Shown: positions 50,778 to 60,212 of the stretch, one piece after another | How the letters are laid out: each line of letters starts with the position of its first letter | Numbering within the stretch: the stretch's first letter is position 1 | Origin: an uncultured Myxococcales bacterium | GTDB taxonomy: Bacteria > Myxococcota_A > UBA9042 > CAIXZC01 | Assembly: GCA_903895725.1 (NCBI GenBank) | Contig: CAITUV010000082.1 | Coordinates: forward strand, 62,001-126,000 | Direction of reading: 5' to 3' | Length of the DNA: 64,000 nt | The notes under the pieces: model-generated | What the model was told of the DNA's origin: nothing | The model's database searches: none | Seen by the model: the letters and a program-made list of their open reading frames with translations, nothing else | Translations under genes and position numbers: made by a program

Positions 50778-52952
50778 TTGGAAGTGGCCGCGACGAAACA
50801 GAGCATGGAGCATGGTCGAGGGGTCGAGGGTCGCCGGGACAACGAGCCAACCGGCGGTCGAGACCTCGGGTTGACCGGACTGGTCGGGCTGCTGCTGTTC
50901 CTCGGTGCGAGCCTGTTCTACTGGTTCCATACAGGACAGGAGACGTTCTGGCTCGACTCCGCCGAATTCGTCGCAGTGGCCTCATCGGCCGGGATCCCAC
51001 ACCCCCCAGGGACGCCTCTTTACATGGTCCTCACCTCGCTGGTGGCCCGTGCGCTGCCGGTCGGGAACGTGGCCTTGCGGGTCCACTTGCTGAATTGCCT
51101 GCTCGGCGGGCTGTGCGTGTGTCTGGTGTATGCGCTGGCGCTGAGGCTAGGCCCCCGGGGCGGGGCTGGGAGTTCGGGGGGCTTGCCCTACGCAGCCCAC
51201 GATGCTCGCATCGGCACATACAGCTCGGGGAGGCGAAGCAGGGCGGGGCTCGCGGGGATTCTGGCCTGCGCAGCAATCGCGGCGGCGTTCGCCCTGTCTC
51301 CCGCCATCTGGTTTCAATCGGTGCGGGCCGAGGTGTACTCGCTCAACACGGCCCTCACGACGGGCATGGTGCTGCTGGCGCTCTCCGTCGGTGAACGGGC
51401 GGAGCAGAGCCGGTCGCCCCGGGGACCGCTCCTGATGCTGGCCCTCGTGGGAGGGTTGGGCCTGGCCAACCATCACTTCCTCACGGCTCTGACCGGAGCC
51501 TGTTGCCTCGCCTATCTGCTGTTGAAGCGCTCCACGCGGATGGAGCTGCTCCGGGTGCTGCCGCTGGCTACGTCGCTGGGGCTTGCCGGCTTTGCCACCT
51601 ACCTGTACCTTCCGCTGCGGTCGATGGACGGTTGGAAGATGTGGGGAGACCCGACCACGCTGGCCGGATTCAAGTCCCTGCTGTCTGCCGAGGCCTTCCA
51701 CATCAGCGTCACGGAAATGCCCCGGGCCCCGTTCCTGGTCGCCTGGTTCATGATCCTCGAGAAGTGGATCGACCTGCTGGGTCTTCCGCTGTTCCTTGCC
51801 GGAATGGCCGGGCTGTGCATGCTGCTCCTGAAGCGACGGGCCGAGGGTTTCCTCATGGCCCTGCTCCTGTTTGCCGGGGGGGCCTCCAAGGCCATCATGT
51901 ACCTCGACCTGGACAACCCGGACGATCACGCCTACTTCCTGGTGGGGCTCACCGCGTTGGCGGCGGCAGCAGCGGGAATCCTCTCGATAGTCGATGGTCG
52001 CCTGGGCTTCCCTCGGGGCAGGCGTTGGTCGATGGTTTCCGGCGAAGCGGCCGATGCGGGTGAGAATGTCGGGGGAAACGGAAGGAGCGGCGCCGGCGCA
52101 TCGGCCGAGGCAGGGCGGGAGACCGGAGAGCGCAGACGGAGGCTCGGAGGGCCGCTGGCCGTTGCAGTGGGTTTTGGGGTTCCCCTCGTCATCCTGCTGG
52201 CCGGCCTGGGGTCCGCAGCGCTCCTCTACTCCGAGGGGCGGGCGAACAGTGACCTGTCCAGATTCACGGGCCCCGACTACCTCAACCGGCATTTCCAGGG
52301 GCGGGTGCCACCGGATGCCCTGCTCATGCCCAGCTACTACCCGGTCTACTTCAACCACCTGTACTTCCGGGAGGTGGAGAAGCGACGCCCGGACCTCCTG
52401 TTCGCCCACCAGTCGCTCTATTCCAGATTCCAGGGGGGAACCCCCTATTGCCGGGATCTCGCCACCCAGGAGCCCGACCTGGCTCCGCTCGCAGGCGAGT
52501 ACCTGGCAACAGGAGGCTTCCCCCTGTCGTCGCTCCGGCAGCTGGCCTCGGTCCGGGAAGTGCTGCTCGAAAACGACACCATGCGGGTGACCGTCGACGA
52601 CGACAGCCTCCAACCGTTCTCCCTTGGCGATTCCGGCCTCCCCGTCGATGCCCGGGAGCTCACCCTGGAAGGGCCCGGAGTGCTGCTGTCGCCGGCTGCC
52701 GGCCAGGAGGCCCGGGAAACCGCCAACCAGCGGAACTTCTGGACCGGGTTCTACCGGGACCTCGAGAGCTCCGGCAACCTGCACCCCGAGCTGGCCAAGT
52801 TGCTCGTCTGGTTCCACTATCGCAACGCCCTCCTGTTCCTCAACAAGCGGGTCTGGAGAAACGCTCTGCTCGAGGTCCGGATGGCCCGGCGCCTGAAGCC
52901 GGACGAGCAGCGCCTGCTCGACCTGGAGATGCTGCTGGAGGACAGACTGTAG
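50778..52952 (+). CDS. DUF2723 membrane protein (TMEM260-like, putative glycosyltransferase)
   Basis: 724 aa. About ten to twelve membrane helices in the first 480 residues. The DUF2723 signature is clear: FWLDSAEFVAVASSAGIPHP then PPGTPLYMVLTSLVARALP, and the later FQSVRAEVYSLNTALTTGM and FATYLYLPLRSMDGWKMWGD. The C-terminus is soluble. Members are predicted GT-C glycosyltransferases, and human TMEM260 is an O-mannosyltransferase; the substrate here is unknown. The start is uncertain: TTG at 50778, 3 bp after queD, or ATG at 50805. A variable linker around 430-460 is of low complexity. Confidence 0.85.
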   Translation: MEVAATKQSMEHGRGVEGRRDNEPTGGRDLGLTGLVGLLLFLGASLFYWFHTGQETFWLDSAEFVAVASSAGIPHPPGTPLYMVLTSLVARALPVGNVALRVHLLNCLLGGLCVCLVYALALRLGPRGGAGSSGGLPYAAHDARIGTYSSGRRSRAGLAGILACAAIAAAFALSPAIWFQSVRAEVYSLNTALTTGMVLLALSVGERAEQSRSPRGPLLMLALVGGLGLANHHFLTALTGACCLAYLLLKRSTRMELLRVLPLATSLGLAGFATYLYLPLRSMDGWKMWGDPTTLAGFKSLLSAEAFHISVTEMPRAPFLVAWFMILEKWIDLLGLPLFLAGMAGLCMLLLKRRAEGFLMALLLFAGGASKAIMYLDLDNPDDHAYFLVGLTALAAAAAGILSIVDGRLGFPRGRRWSMVSGEAADAGENVGGNGRSGAGASAEAGRETGERRRRLGGPLAVAVGFGVPLVILLAGLGSAALLYSEGRANSDLSRFTGPDYLNRHFQGRVPPDALLMPSYYPVYFNHLYFREVEKRRPDLLFAHQSLYSRFQGGTPYCRDLATQEPDLAPLAGEYLATGGFPLSSLRQLASVREVLLENDTMRVTVDDDSLQPFSLGDSGLPVDARELTLEGPGVLLSPAAGQEARETANQRNFWTGFYRDLESSGNLHPELAKLLVWFHYRNALLFLNKRVWRNALLEVRMARRLKPDEQRLLDLEMLLEDRL

Positions 52953-53026
52953 CGTTTCTCGCCATCCCCGGGCGCCAATGTCGTGGAATCAGGCCCAAAT
53001 ACCCACTGCCGACGGCCTTTTTCAGG

Positions 53027-53044
53027 CTGGCACGCCGATTGCAT
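53027..53044 (+). promoter_or_regulatory. Sigma-54 (RpoN) promoter
   Basis: CTGGCACGCCGATTGCAT matches the -24/-12 consensus (TGGCACG-N4-TTGCA) exactly, including the invariant GG and GC 10 nt apart. Expected start of transcription is around 53053. No ORF with a ribosome binding site follows on this strand; the next plus-strand signal is an intrinsic terminator. Confidence 0.8.
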
Positions 53045-53052
53045 ATGCTCCC

Positions 53053-53179
53053 ATCGGGTTGACAATTGACCGGCGCTTCGGAGGCTCCCCTCCTTCCGGC
53101 TGACGAAGCGACTTCCTCCTTCCTTGGTGATTGCGGCCTGCAGCGAGGGCCGGGGTTCTCCCCCCGGCCCTTTCTTTTT
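53053..53179 (+). ncRNA. Predicted sigma-54-dependent small RNA with two anti-Shine-Dalgarno motifs
   Basis: A 127-nt RNA bounded by the sigma-54 promoter and a strong terminator. It contains a stem of CGCTTCG (53074-53080) with CGAAGCG (53104-53110). The 23-nt loop holds CCTCCTTCC (53089-53097). The single-stranded linker after the stem holds a second identical CCTCCTTCC (53115-53123). CCUCCUU is the 16S anti-Shine-Dalgarno sequence, so both copies could pair with mRNA ribosome binding sites. The general design recalls C-rich-loop sRNAs and the sigma-54-transcribed Pxr sRNA of Myxococcus; homology to either is not shown. The 5' end is estimated. Confidence 0.6.
53147..53179 (+). terminator. 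Intrinsic terminator
   Basis: GGGCCGGGG (53147-53155), a 6-nt loop, CCCCGGCCC (53162-53170), then TTTCTTTTT (53171-53179). A perfect 9-bp G+C stem with U-tract. It would also stop read-through from the DUF2723 gene. It is the only convincing intrinsic terminator I found in the window. Confidence 0.92.
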
Positions 53180-53262
53180 GCGGGCAGGACCTGACGAATC
53201 GGTAGTACCGGTGCGCAACGGCTCGGGAAGAGGGGAAAACGTTGCCTGGCGGTGTTGGGCTC

Positions 53263-56200
53263 CTACCACACGGTGGTTTCGACCGAGGCCAGCGGCACGT
53301 TGCCGGTGCCGACGCCGCCGACGATCAGGATGTGGGCCGCACCGACCGTGCTACCCATGAGGTAGCGGTCCTGCTTGAGCTGGATGCCGGCGTTCCAGCC
53401 GCCAAGCGCGGGCAGGGCGCCACAGGACGTGCCGATGCCGCAGAGCTGTGCAGACTTGCCGCTGACCGACGGCTTGGCATTCTGACCGCCAAACGCCCAC
53501 AGCTGGTTGGCCGCGGCAGCAAACCCGCAGCCGACGAATGCCGGGGCCAGCGAATCGGAGGGAGTCCATGCGGACAGGAGCCCGCCGGCCTGCACCTTGG
53601 CCCCATCGACATTGCTGACGGGGACCAGGCCGGCCCCCATGCCGGAACCGGCCATGAGCCAGACCTCGTTGGCGGCCACGTGCGACGTGACGGAGCCATC
53701 GACCACGTAGAGGGCGTGCTGCCACCGCCCGACCCCGAGCGGATTGGCCACGACCTCGGTCCAGGCAGCCCCCGTGACGGGCCGTCCGGTTGCCGTGGAA
53801 ATGGGGAGGTACTCGTACGTCTTCAGGGGGATGGCGTCGTCGCCTCGACCTCCAACCACGTACAGGTAGCCGGTGTTGGCATCGACCGGATCATTGACGT
53901 AGGCCATTCCAGCTCCTTCCCGGGCCTTGTTCAGTGGGGGAAGCTGGTGCCAGGTACCGAGATCGCCGATGGTGTGGGGTGCCGCACCGGCCTGAGCGGT
54001 CGCACCCGTATCGGTCCAGTTGGTGGCTGCCGCTTCGGCAATGGCGACGAGCAGCTCGGAGCCCGCCGCAAGCCCGGGAGACGGGCTGCGATAGACGCGA
54101 TAGGCAACGGCACCGGAAACCGGCTTCCAGTAGATGGTCGGAACGAGCGGAGCAGGAAGCCCGGCCGGGACCAGGACCGGCAGCGGGTCGCTGGGGAGCG
54201 ACTCGCCCCCCGGGTTGTCGAGGTCGTTGGCGGAGAGAACGGCGGACACCCGGTAGAACCAGACTCCGGGGTTCAGGCCGGTCTCGCCCAGGTCGACTGT
54301 GAGGTCGTCCAGCACCGGCGAGTCGTCCGGAGACAGCACCTTGGCCCGCAGCACCGAGGCAAGCGGGGACTGCCCGTTGTTTCCGCCGGCCACGTAGAGG
54401 AACTGTCCCAAGCGGACTGCGGCTGCAAGCGTACGGGGCTGCGGCAGCCCGCCGGGGATCGCCCGCCAGGTCCCGAGCACGCCGTAAGGATCAAGTGGCA
54501 CGGCCTCGATGGACGCCAGGGCCCCGGCAGCGGTCCCATCGTCTCCGCCAATGGCGTACAGGAACTGGGCGCTGGCCGTGGCCCGGACGGTGGTCACCGC
54601 CGGAGCCCGCCTCGGGGTCAGCATGGAGCTGACGAACACCATGGGCTCCAGGTTCTCCGAGGGGTTGGTCAGCCCCACGGCCGAGTAATCCCAGTAGGCA
54701 CCATCCGCGTTCGTGACCCGGACCAGGCAGACGGTTCCTGCGGCCAGCCCCTTGGTCGGCAGCGTTGCGGAAATGGAATTCGACTTCCACGACTTGATGA
54801 CGCCGAGCAGCGAGACGGGGGCCCCCGCCGGAGGCTTGCACTTCAGCGAGAGTGCGGGCCCGTAGAAGTTCTTGCCCAGGATGGTGACATCCGGGACGAC
54901 GTTGCTGGGGACCGACCCGGGGGATACCGACGTGATGACCGGAGGTTCCGCATCGGTCACCCGGAACGCGTTGTCGAGCAGCCCGACCCCGCCGTCCGGG
55001 TTGACCACGACGAGGTCGTAGAATCCGATCTTGAAGGCCTTGGGGACGACGGCGGTTACGCGGGTCTCGTCCACGTACCCGATGGCCTCGAGCCCGGCAG
55101 CCAGGTCGCCGGGGCCCGGCTCGGCCGGCGTCAGGTAGGCGCGGGGCAGGCTCTTGAAGCCGCTCTTGTTCTGGGCCGGGATGGGCTGCGCATAGAGGCT
55201 CACGTCCGTCGTCGCCCCCTTCCAGCCGAACGACGGGTCGACCGCGGTGAGGTTCACGCTCACGGTATCGGTGACGGTGAGCGCTTTCTCGAGGATGGCA
55301 CCGCACCCCTCGGCAACCTCGAGCTGGATGTCGTAGAGCCCGGGGGTCAGGCCTGCGGGAACGACGGCCCGGACACGGCGCGGGCTGTCGATGGAGAAGG
55401 TGTACTCAAGTGCAGCAAACGGCTCCTGCGTGCCGGTCGGGCGGACTCCGAAGAAGGTGACGCCGCCGCCCTGGATGTCGGTTACGAAGGCCGTCACCTG
55501 GATGCTGATCCCGTTGTACGTGACGGGCGGGTCGATGAAATACAGGCTCGGCTTGGGAATGATGGTGACGGCATCGGTCACCGTCTGCACGCAGATCCCG
55601 CCGTTGGACACGGTCAGCGCGTACGTGCCAGGCTTGAGGTCCTTGTAGAACGCTTCCACCTTGGTGGACGACACCACGGTGACGCTGTCGGCCGAGGTCT
55701 CCCCGAGGTAGACCAGGGTTCCCTCGTTGAAGCCGGTGCCAGTGACCGTGATGGTCTGGTCACCGACGCAGGTTTCCACCGGAAGCACCGTGGCCACGGT
55801 CACGGGCGTGCAGGTGCACGAGTTGGTGGCCGGAATGCAGAGCTTGGACTGCCCCACGGTATTGCACTTGAAGCTGGGCGAGCAATCCGCGTCCTCGGTG
55901 CACAGCTTCATGCAGTACTTGCCGTCGTTGAGCTGAGTGCACTCGGCTCCCCCTCCCACGCAATCCGTGTTCACCGCGCAGGGGGAACAGATGCTGCCCA
56001 CGTTGTTCACGCACTGGTACTTGTTGATCTTGAAGTAGCCCGGGGCACACGATGCGACGACGCACTCGGGGACGGGGGCCGTCTCGTCGCACTTGGCCGT
56101 GGCGTTCGGGAAGCCCGAAGCACATGAGACGTTGCACTTGCCGCAGTGGTCGAACAGCGTGTACTTGCCGTCCTTGGTGTAGTCCTCGTCGACCTGCCCG

Positions 56201-59200
56201 TCGCAGTCGTTGTCCTTCGCGTCGCAGGTCTCCAGTTCCGCATTCGGGGCCTGGCAGAGCCACCCCAGCGCACCCGCGCACGAAGCGCTTCCTGAGCAGG
56301 TTCCGAATTCGTTGGCCTTCTCGCAGGGCTGGGTTGCCGGCAGGCCGTTGTCAATCTGGCCGTTGCAGTCGTCGTCCACGCCGTTGCACGTCTCCGCTGC
56401 CGGCACCAGGGCTGTACAATCGGACCAACCGGCGACCGCATTGCAGGTCTGGAATCCGGAGCAGGTGCCGATGTCGTTCGTCACGGTGCAGTAGCGCTTG
56501 CTCCCGGACGTGGCGGAGCTGCACTCGCAGCTTCCGGTCACGGGCTGGCAGATGAGCCCGCCCCCGGGGTATTCGAGGCACTCGTTTTCGCCGGAACAAT
56601 CGTCGCCGGTAGAGCATTCGACCGAGCAGCGGGCCTTGCCGTCGATGATGACACAGAGACCGCCGAGGCAGTCGGTATCGGTCACACAGGGCTCGCAGGT
56701 GGTATCCGGCTTGGGCTCGCACAGGAAGGGGTTGGCCTCGTAGAAGCCGGCATCGCACTGGTCCACCACGCACTTGGGGACGGGGTATGTGGCATCGCAC
56801 TTGGCCGTGGCATTGGCGATGGTCCCGGTGCAGTCGGTCTTGCAGTTTCCGCAGGCCTGGGTGAGCGCGTACTTGCCGTCGATGACGAACCCCTCGTCCG
56901 CGACTCCGTCGCAGTTGTCATCCAGGTAGTTGCAGGTGTCCTCGGCCGGGACATCAGCCGAGCAGACGAGGCCGAGCTTGCCCTGGCAGGTGGACCAGCC
57001 GGTGCAGACTCCCCACTCGTTGGACTGCTCACACGGGGCCGACATCTCGAACCCTTCGTCTACGCTCCCGTCACAGTCGTCGTCGAGACCGTTGCAGATC
57101 TCCTCGGACGGCGGCTGGGCCGTGCAGACCGACCATCCGGCGACTGGATCGCACGTCTGGATCCCGGCGCACGTGCCGAGACCGTTGGATGCCGAGCAGG
57201 CCCGTTTGGAGCCGGCCGAAGCCGAGCTGCACTCGCAGCTTCCGGACTGGGGCTGGCAGATGAGCCCCTTGCCCGGGTAGTCGAGGCAGACCTTCTCGGG
57301 TGCGCAGTCAAGATCGGTGGAGCAGGGAATTGCGCACCGGAGCTTGTCGTCGAAGGTTACGCACATCCCGCCAAGGCACTGGGAGTCGTTCTTGCAGGGC
57401 TCGCAGGTCGTATCGGGCTTGGGAAGGCACTCGCCAGGACCGGCCTGGTAATAGCCGGGGTCGCACAGCACGACCACGCACTTGGGGACGAGGAACGTCC
57501 CGTCGCAGGCCACGGTGGCATTGGGGATTGCAGCCGAGCAGTCGTTCCCGCAGGCCCCGCAGTTCTCGGTCCCGACGTACTTGCCGTCCGTCTGGAACCC
57601 CTCGTCCTTGGCCCCGTCGCAGTTGTCGTCCTGTCCGTTGCAGAGATCCTGGGCGGGAACCAGCGCGTCGCACACCCACCCCTTGGCCCCCTGGCACGTG
57701 GACGATCCGGTGCAGGTACCCCACTCGTTGTCGTTCTGACAGGGCTCGGCAGCACCGAAGCCGTCATCGGCCAACCCATCGCAGTCGTTGTCCTGGCCGT
57801 CGCAGACCTCGACTGCCGGAGTGGGGGCATTGCAATCGGACCATCCGGTTCCCGACTCGCAGGTCTCGAACCCGAAGCAGGTTCCGATGTCGTTGGTGAC
57901 CGAGCAGCCCTTCTTGGTACCTGCGCTCTTCTCGGAGCAGACGCAACTCCCGGTATCGGGAACGCAGATGCTCCCGAACGTTCCCAGCTCCGTGCACTGG
58001 TGACCGTCGGCGCACTGGCCCTCCTGGCAAGGCTCGAGGCAGTACATGCCCTCTTCCAGGGGGACGCACTTGAGAGCGAAGCAGTCGGAGTCGTTGACGC
58101 AGGGCTTGCAGCCCACGGCCTGGGCGGGAATGCAGAGGTAGTCGTTGAGCTTGAAGTACCCGTCGTTGCAGGCCTGGACCCGGCACTCGGGCACGGCCAG
58201 CGTGGGGTCGCAGAATGCTGTGGCGTTGGGGAACGCCCCCTCGCACTCCTTGTTGCACCCGCCGCAGTGGTGAATGGAGGTGAACTTGCCGTCTTCGAGG
58301 TAGTCCTCGTCGATGCTGCCGTCACAGTCGTTGTCCACGTAGTCGCAGGTCTCACTGGAAGGCTTTGGCGCGTCACAGACCCAGCCCGGGGCACCGGCAC
58401 AGTACTGCGTCCCCTTACACGTGCCGATGCCGGGAGTGCTCTTTTCGCACTCGGACCCACCGCCGAGCCCGTCGTCCGGAATGCCGTTGCAGTCGTTGTC
58501 CAGGCCATCGCATACCTCTGCGGAGGGAGCGGTGGCGGAGCATGCGGACCAGCCGACCAGGGGATCGCAGATCTGCTTTCCTACACAGGTGCCCAGCTCT
58601 CCGGTTGCGAAGCAGGGCTTGCTGGTCCCGGCCAGCTCGGCAAAGCAGTCACAGGCCCCGGATGCGGGGAGGCACCACTTGCCCTGCTCGCCTTCCACCG
58701 AGGAACATGCAAAGCTCTCCGGACACGCTTCGACGTCACAGCTCTGTGAGCAGTAGCCGCCGCCCAGAACCTGGAGACAGGATCCGCCGGCACACTCGAG
58801 GTCCGCGGTGCACGGCTTGCAGAGGAGCTGCCCCTCGGGAAGGCACTGGTAGTCGTTCCACTTGAAGTAGCCCTCGTCACATTCCCCGACGACGCACTGG
58901 GGAAGCGGCCCTTCCGCACTGCAGCTCTCCACCGCATTTGGAATCGTCCCCACGCAATCATGATTGCAGGTACCGCAGTGGTTCAGCCCGACGTACTTCC
59001 CCTCGGTCTTGAAATCCTCGTCCGGATCACCGTCGCAGTCATTGTCCTGGAAGTCGCAGACCTCGGGCTCGGCAAGCGGCGCTTCGCATTGCCATCCGAG
59101 AGCACCGGCGCACACGCCCACCTCAGTGCAGGCGCCCGAGCCACAAGTCGGGGGCTCGCCCAGGTTGTCGTCCAGCTTCCCGTCGCAGTCGTTGTCCACA

Positions 59201-59937
59201 CCGTCGCAGACCTCTTGCGCCGGCTCCCCTGCGGTGCAGTCCGCAAAGCCCACCTTGGGGTCACAGGTCTCAACTCCCTCGCACACGCCGAACTCGTTGG
59301 ACTGCTCGCAGTAGCGAAGCTCCCCCTCGGTCTCGGGGGTACAGCCGCAACTTCCCGAGGCCGGCATGCAGAGCGGCTCCGGACCGTCCTCGTTGCACAC
59401 GTAGTAGTTCGGGCAGGGTTTGGCGTTTCCACAGCGAGAGGTGCAGTACTTGGCATCGCCTATCGTCGTGCAGACACCGTCATCGCATTGGACGTCGGTC
59501 TCGCACGCTTTGCAGAGCGGGACCGACTTGGGAATGCAGAGGAACACCACATCGGGACCGAATCCCTTCATCCCCTTGCACTCGTAGGCCGGGTCCGGAC
59601 ACTCCTCGACACACTCCTGGGTGCAGAGAAAGCCGAAATCGCTGTCCACGCAGAAGCCTCCTTGGCACTGCGTGTTGGTGCTGCACGGACAGCCAAAGGC
59701 AAACGGCTCGGACTGGCAGCTGGCACCAGCTTCGCCAAGCTCTGAGACCCGAGACTCCTGCAGCTGGTCTCCCCATTCTGAGCCCCCGCCTTCCCCCCGG
59801 AGGCCCTCGTCCGCCCCCGCGATGTCCGGGGCGTCCGCTCCGATGAACGGCTTCTTCTTTCCGGAGCCTCCACAGGAGAGGGCAAGCGACAACGTGACGG
59901 CCATGGCGATCGACAGGACGGACTCGAATCTTCTCAT
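53263..59937 (-). CDS. Giant MopE-like lipoprotein with five 235-aa modules, IPT/TIG domains and kelch-like propeller
   Basis: 2224 aa. Lipobox LALSC (C22) after MRRFESVL. Residues about 70-1450 are five near-identical Cys-rich modules plus a partial sixth. Each module has a CxPCxxDxDCxGGxC entry, a GSCECSSAxxGSKR-type turn, two or three MopE motifs (CNGLDDDCDGSVDEGF) and a NATAKCDATYPVPKCVV strand. Residues 1450-1850 read as IPT/TIG Ig-like domains (QTITVTGTGFNEGTLVYLG, VPDVTILGKNFYGPA). The C-terminal 370 residues are kelch-type repeats (YAIGGDD, LYVAGGNNG, LYVVGGRGDD, LWAFGGQNAK, ILIVGGVGTG). Probably a very long surface adhesin. GGAGGAGG 5 nt before the ATG at 59937; an ATG 6 codons upstream is less likely. 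Confidence 0.88.
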   Translation of the reverse strand: MRRFESVLSIAMAVTLSLALSCGGSGKKKPFIGADAPDIAGADEGLRGEGGGSEWGDQLQESRVSELGEAGASCQSEPFAFGCPCSTNTQCQGGFCVDSDFGFLCTQECVEECPDPAYECKGMKGFGPDVVFLCIPKSVPLCKACETDVQCDDGVCTTIGDAKYCTSRCGNAKPCPNYYVCNEDGPEPLCMPASGSCGCTPETEGELRYCEQSNEFGVCEGVETCDPKVGFADCTAGEPAQEVCDGVDNDCDGKLDDNLGEPPTCGSGACTEVGVCAGALGWQCEAPLAEPEVCDFQDNDCDGDPDEDFKTEGKYVGLNHCGTCNHDCVGTIPNAVESCSAEGPLPQCVVGECDEGYFKWNDYQCLPEGQLLCKPCTADLECAGGSCLQVLGGGYCSQSCDVEACPESFACSSVEGEQGKWCLPASGACDCFAELAGTSKPCFATGELGTCVGKQICDPLVGWSACSATAPSAEVCDGLDNDCNGIPDDGLGGGSECEKSTPGIGTCKGTQYCAGAPGWVCDAPKPSSETCDYVDNDCDGSIDEDYLEDGKFTSIHHCGGCNKECEGAFPNATAFCDPTLAVPECRVQACNDGYFKLNDYLCIPAQAVGCKPCVNDSDCFALKCVPLEEGMYCLEPCQEGQCADGHQCTELGTFGSICVPDTGSCVCSEKSAGTKKGCSVTNDIGTCFGFETCESGTGWSDCNAPTPAVEVCDGQDNDCDGLADDGFGAAEPCQNDNEWGTCTGSSTCQGAKGWVCDALVPAQDLCNGQDDNCDGAKDEGFQTDGKYVGTENCGACGNDCSAAIPNATVACDGTFLVPKCVVVLCDPGYYQAGPGECLPKPDTTCEPCKNDSQCLGGMCVTFDDKLRCAIPCSTDLDCAPEKVCLDYPGKGLICQPQSGSCECSSASAGSKRACSASNGLGTCAGIQTCDPVAGWSVCTAQPPSEEICNGLDDDCDGSVDEGFEMSAPCEQSNEWGVCTGWSTCQGKLGLVCSADVPAEDTCNYLDDNCDGVADEGFVIDGKYALTQACGNCKTDCTGTIANATAKCDATYPVPKCVVDQCDAGFYEANPFLCEPKPDTTCEPCVTDTDCLGGLCVIIDGKARCSVECSTGDDCSGENECLEYPGGGLICQPVTGSCECSSATSGSKRYCTVTNDIGTCSGFQTCNAVAGWSDCTALVPAAETCNGVDDDCNGQIDNGLPATQPCEKANEFGTCSGSASCAGALGWLCQAPNAELETCDAKDNDCDGQVDEDYTKDGKYTLFDHCGKCNVSCASGFPNATAKCDETAPVPECVVASCAPGYFKINKYQCVNNVGSICSPCAVNTDCVGGGAECTQLNDGKYCMKLCTEDADCSPSFKCNTVGQSKLCIPATNSCTCTPVTVATVLPVETCVGDQTITVTGTGFNEGTLVYLGETSADSVTVVSSTKVEAFYKDLKPGTYALTVSNGGICVQTVTDAVTIIPKPSLYFIDPPVTYNGISIQVTAFVTDIQGGGVTFFGVRPTGTQEPFAALEYTFSIDSPRRVRAVVPAGLTPGLYDIQLEVAEGCGAILEKALTVTDTVSVNLTAVDPSFGWKGATTDVSLYAQPIPAQNKSGFKSLPRAYLTPAEPGPGDLAAGLEAIGYVDETRVTAVVPKAFKIGFYDLVVVNPDGGVGLLDNAFRVTDAEPPVITSVSPGSVPSNVVPDVTILGKNFYGPALSLKCKPPAGAPVSLLGVIKSWKSNSISATLPTKGLAAGTVCLVRVTNADGAYWDYSAVGLTNPSENLEPMVFVSSMLTPRRAPAVTTVRATASAQFLYAIGGDDGTAAGALASIEAVPLDPYGVLGTWRAIPGGLPQPRTLAAAVRLGQFLYVAGGNNGQSPLASVLRAKVLSPDDSPVLDDLTVDLGETGLNPGVWFYRVSAVLSANDLDNPGGESLPSDPLPVLVPAGLPAPLVPTIYWKPVSGAVAYRVYRSPSPGLAAGSELLVAIAEAAATNWTDTGATAQAGAAPHTIGDLGTWHQLPPLNKAREGAGMAYVNDPVDANTGYLYVVGGRGDDAIPLKTYEYLPISTATGRPVTGAAWTEVVANPLGVGRWQHALYVVDGSVTSHVAANEVWLMAGSGMGAGLVPVSNVDGAKVQAGGLLSAWTPSDSLAPAFVGCGFAAAANQLWAFGGQNAKPSVSGKSAQLCGIGTSCGALPALGGWNAGIQLKQDRYLMGSTVGAAHILIVGGVGTGNVPLASVETTVW
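55985..59520 (-). repeat. Five tandem ~705-bp coding modules
   Basis: The module entry (xCKxC or TCEPC, Cys-rich) recurs near 59515, 58815, 58104, 57400, 56692 and 55985, a period of about 705-711 bp (235 aa). The fourth and fifth modules are most alike (both open with KPDTTCEPC). They are in frame throughout. Confidence 0.85.
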
Positions 59938-59985
59938 CGGGGCCTCCTCCAGCAAACACCACGGAGAAGCCCTGGCGTTGCTGCC

Positions 59986-60009
59986 ATGGATAGATTAGTA
60001 GTTATCCAT
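59986..60009. promoter_or_regulatory. Inverted repeat, possible operator upstream of the giant lipoprotein gene
   Basis: ATGGATA (59986-59992), a 10-nt spacer, TATCCAT (60003-60009), flanked by a direct repeat TGCCATGG (59982 and 60011). It is 49-72 bp upstream of the start codon and more A+T rich than its surroundings. The remaining 200 bp up to the ABC gene stop shows nothing recognisable. Confidence 0.35.
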
Positions 60010-60212
60010 ATGCCATGGCAAGCCGTATCTGCTCTGCCACGGCGATTTCGCACACCGAGGTGGCGCAGGACTCCGAATCGCGTGCGCATTCGCTCGCCCC
60101 CGCATTCCGCCGGGGTCCGATGCCACGCACCGGAATTCGCTCACCAGCTGTTCCGCCCGGAAACCGGGTGATGCTGAGACAATCTGGCACAGTACCCTGG
60201 AATGCGTCTGAT

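Noticed and set aside
52953..53262. tRNA gene in the gap that holds the small RNA
   Set aside because: No T-loop (GGTTCGANTCC) or D-loop pattern and no cloverleaf; the structure fits a hairpin plus terminator instead.
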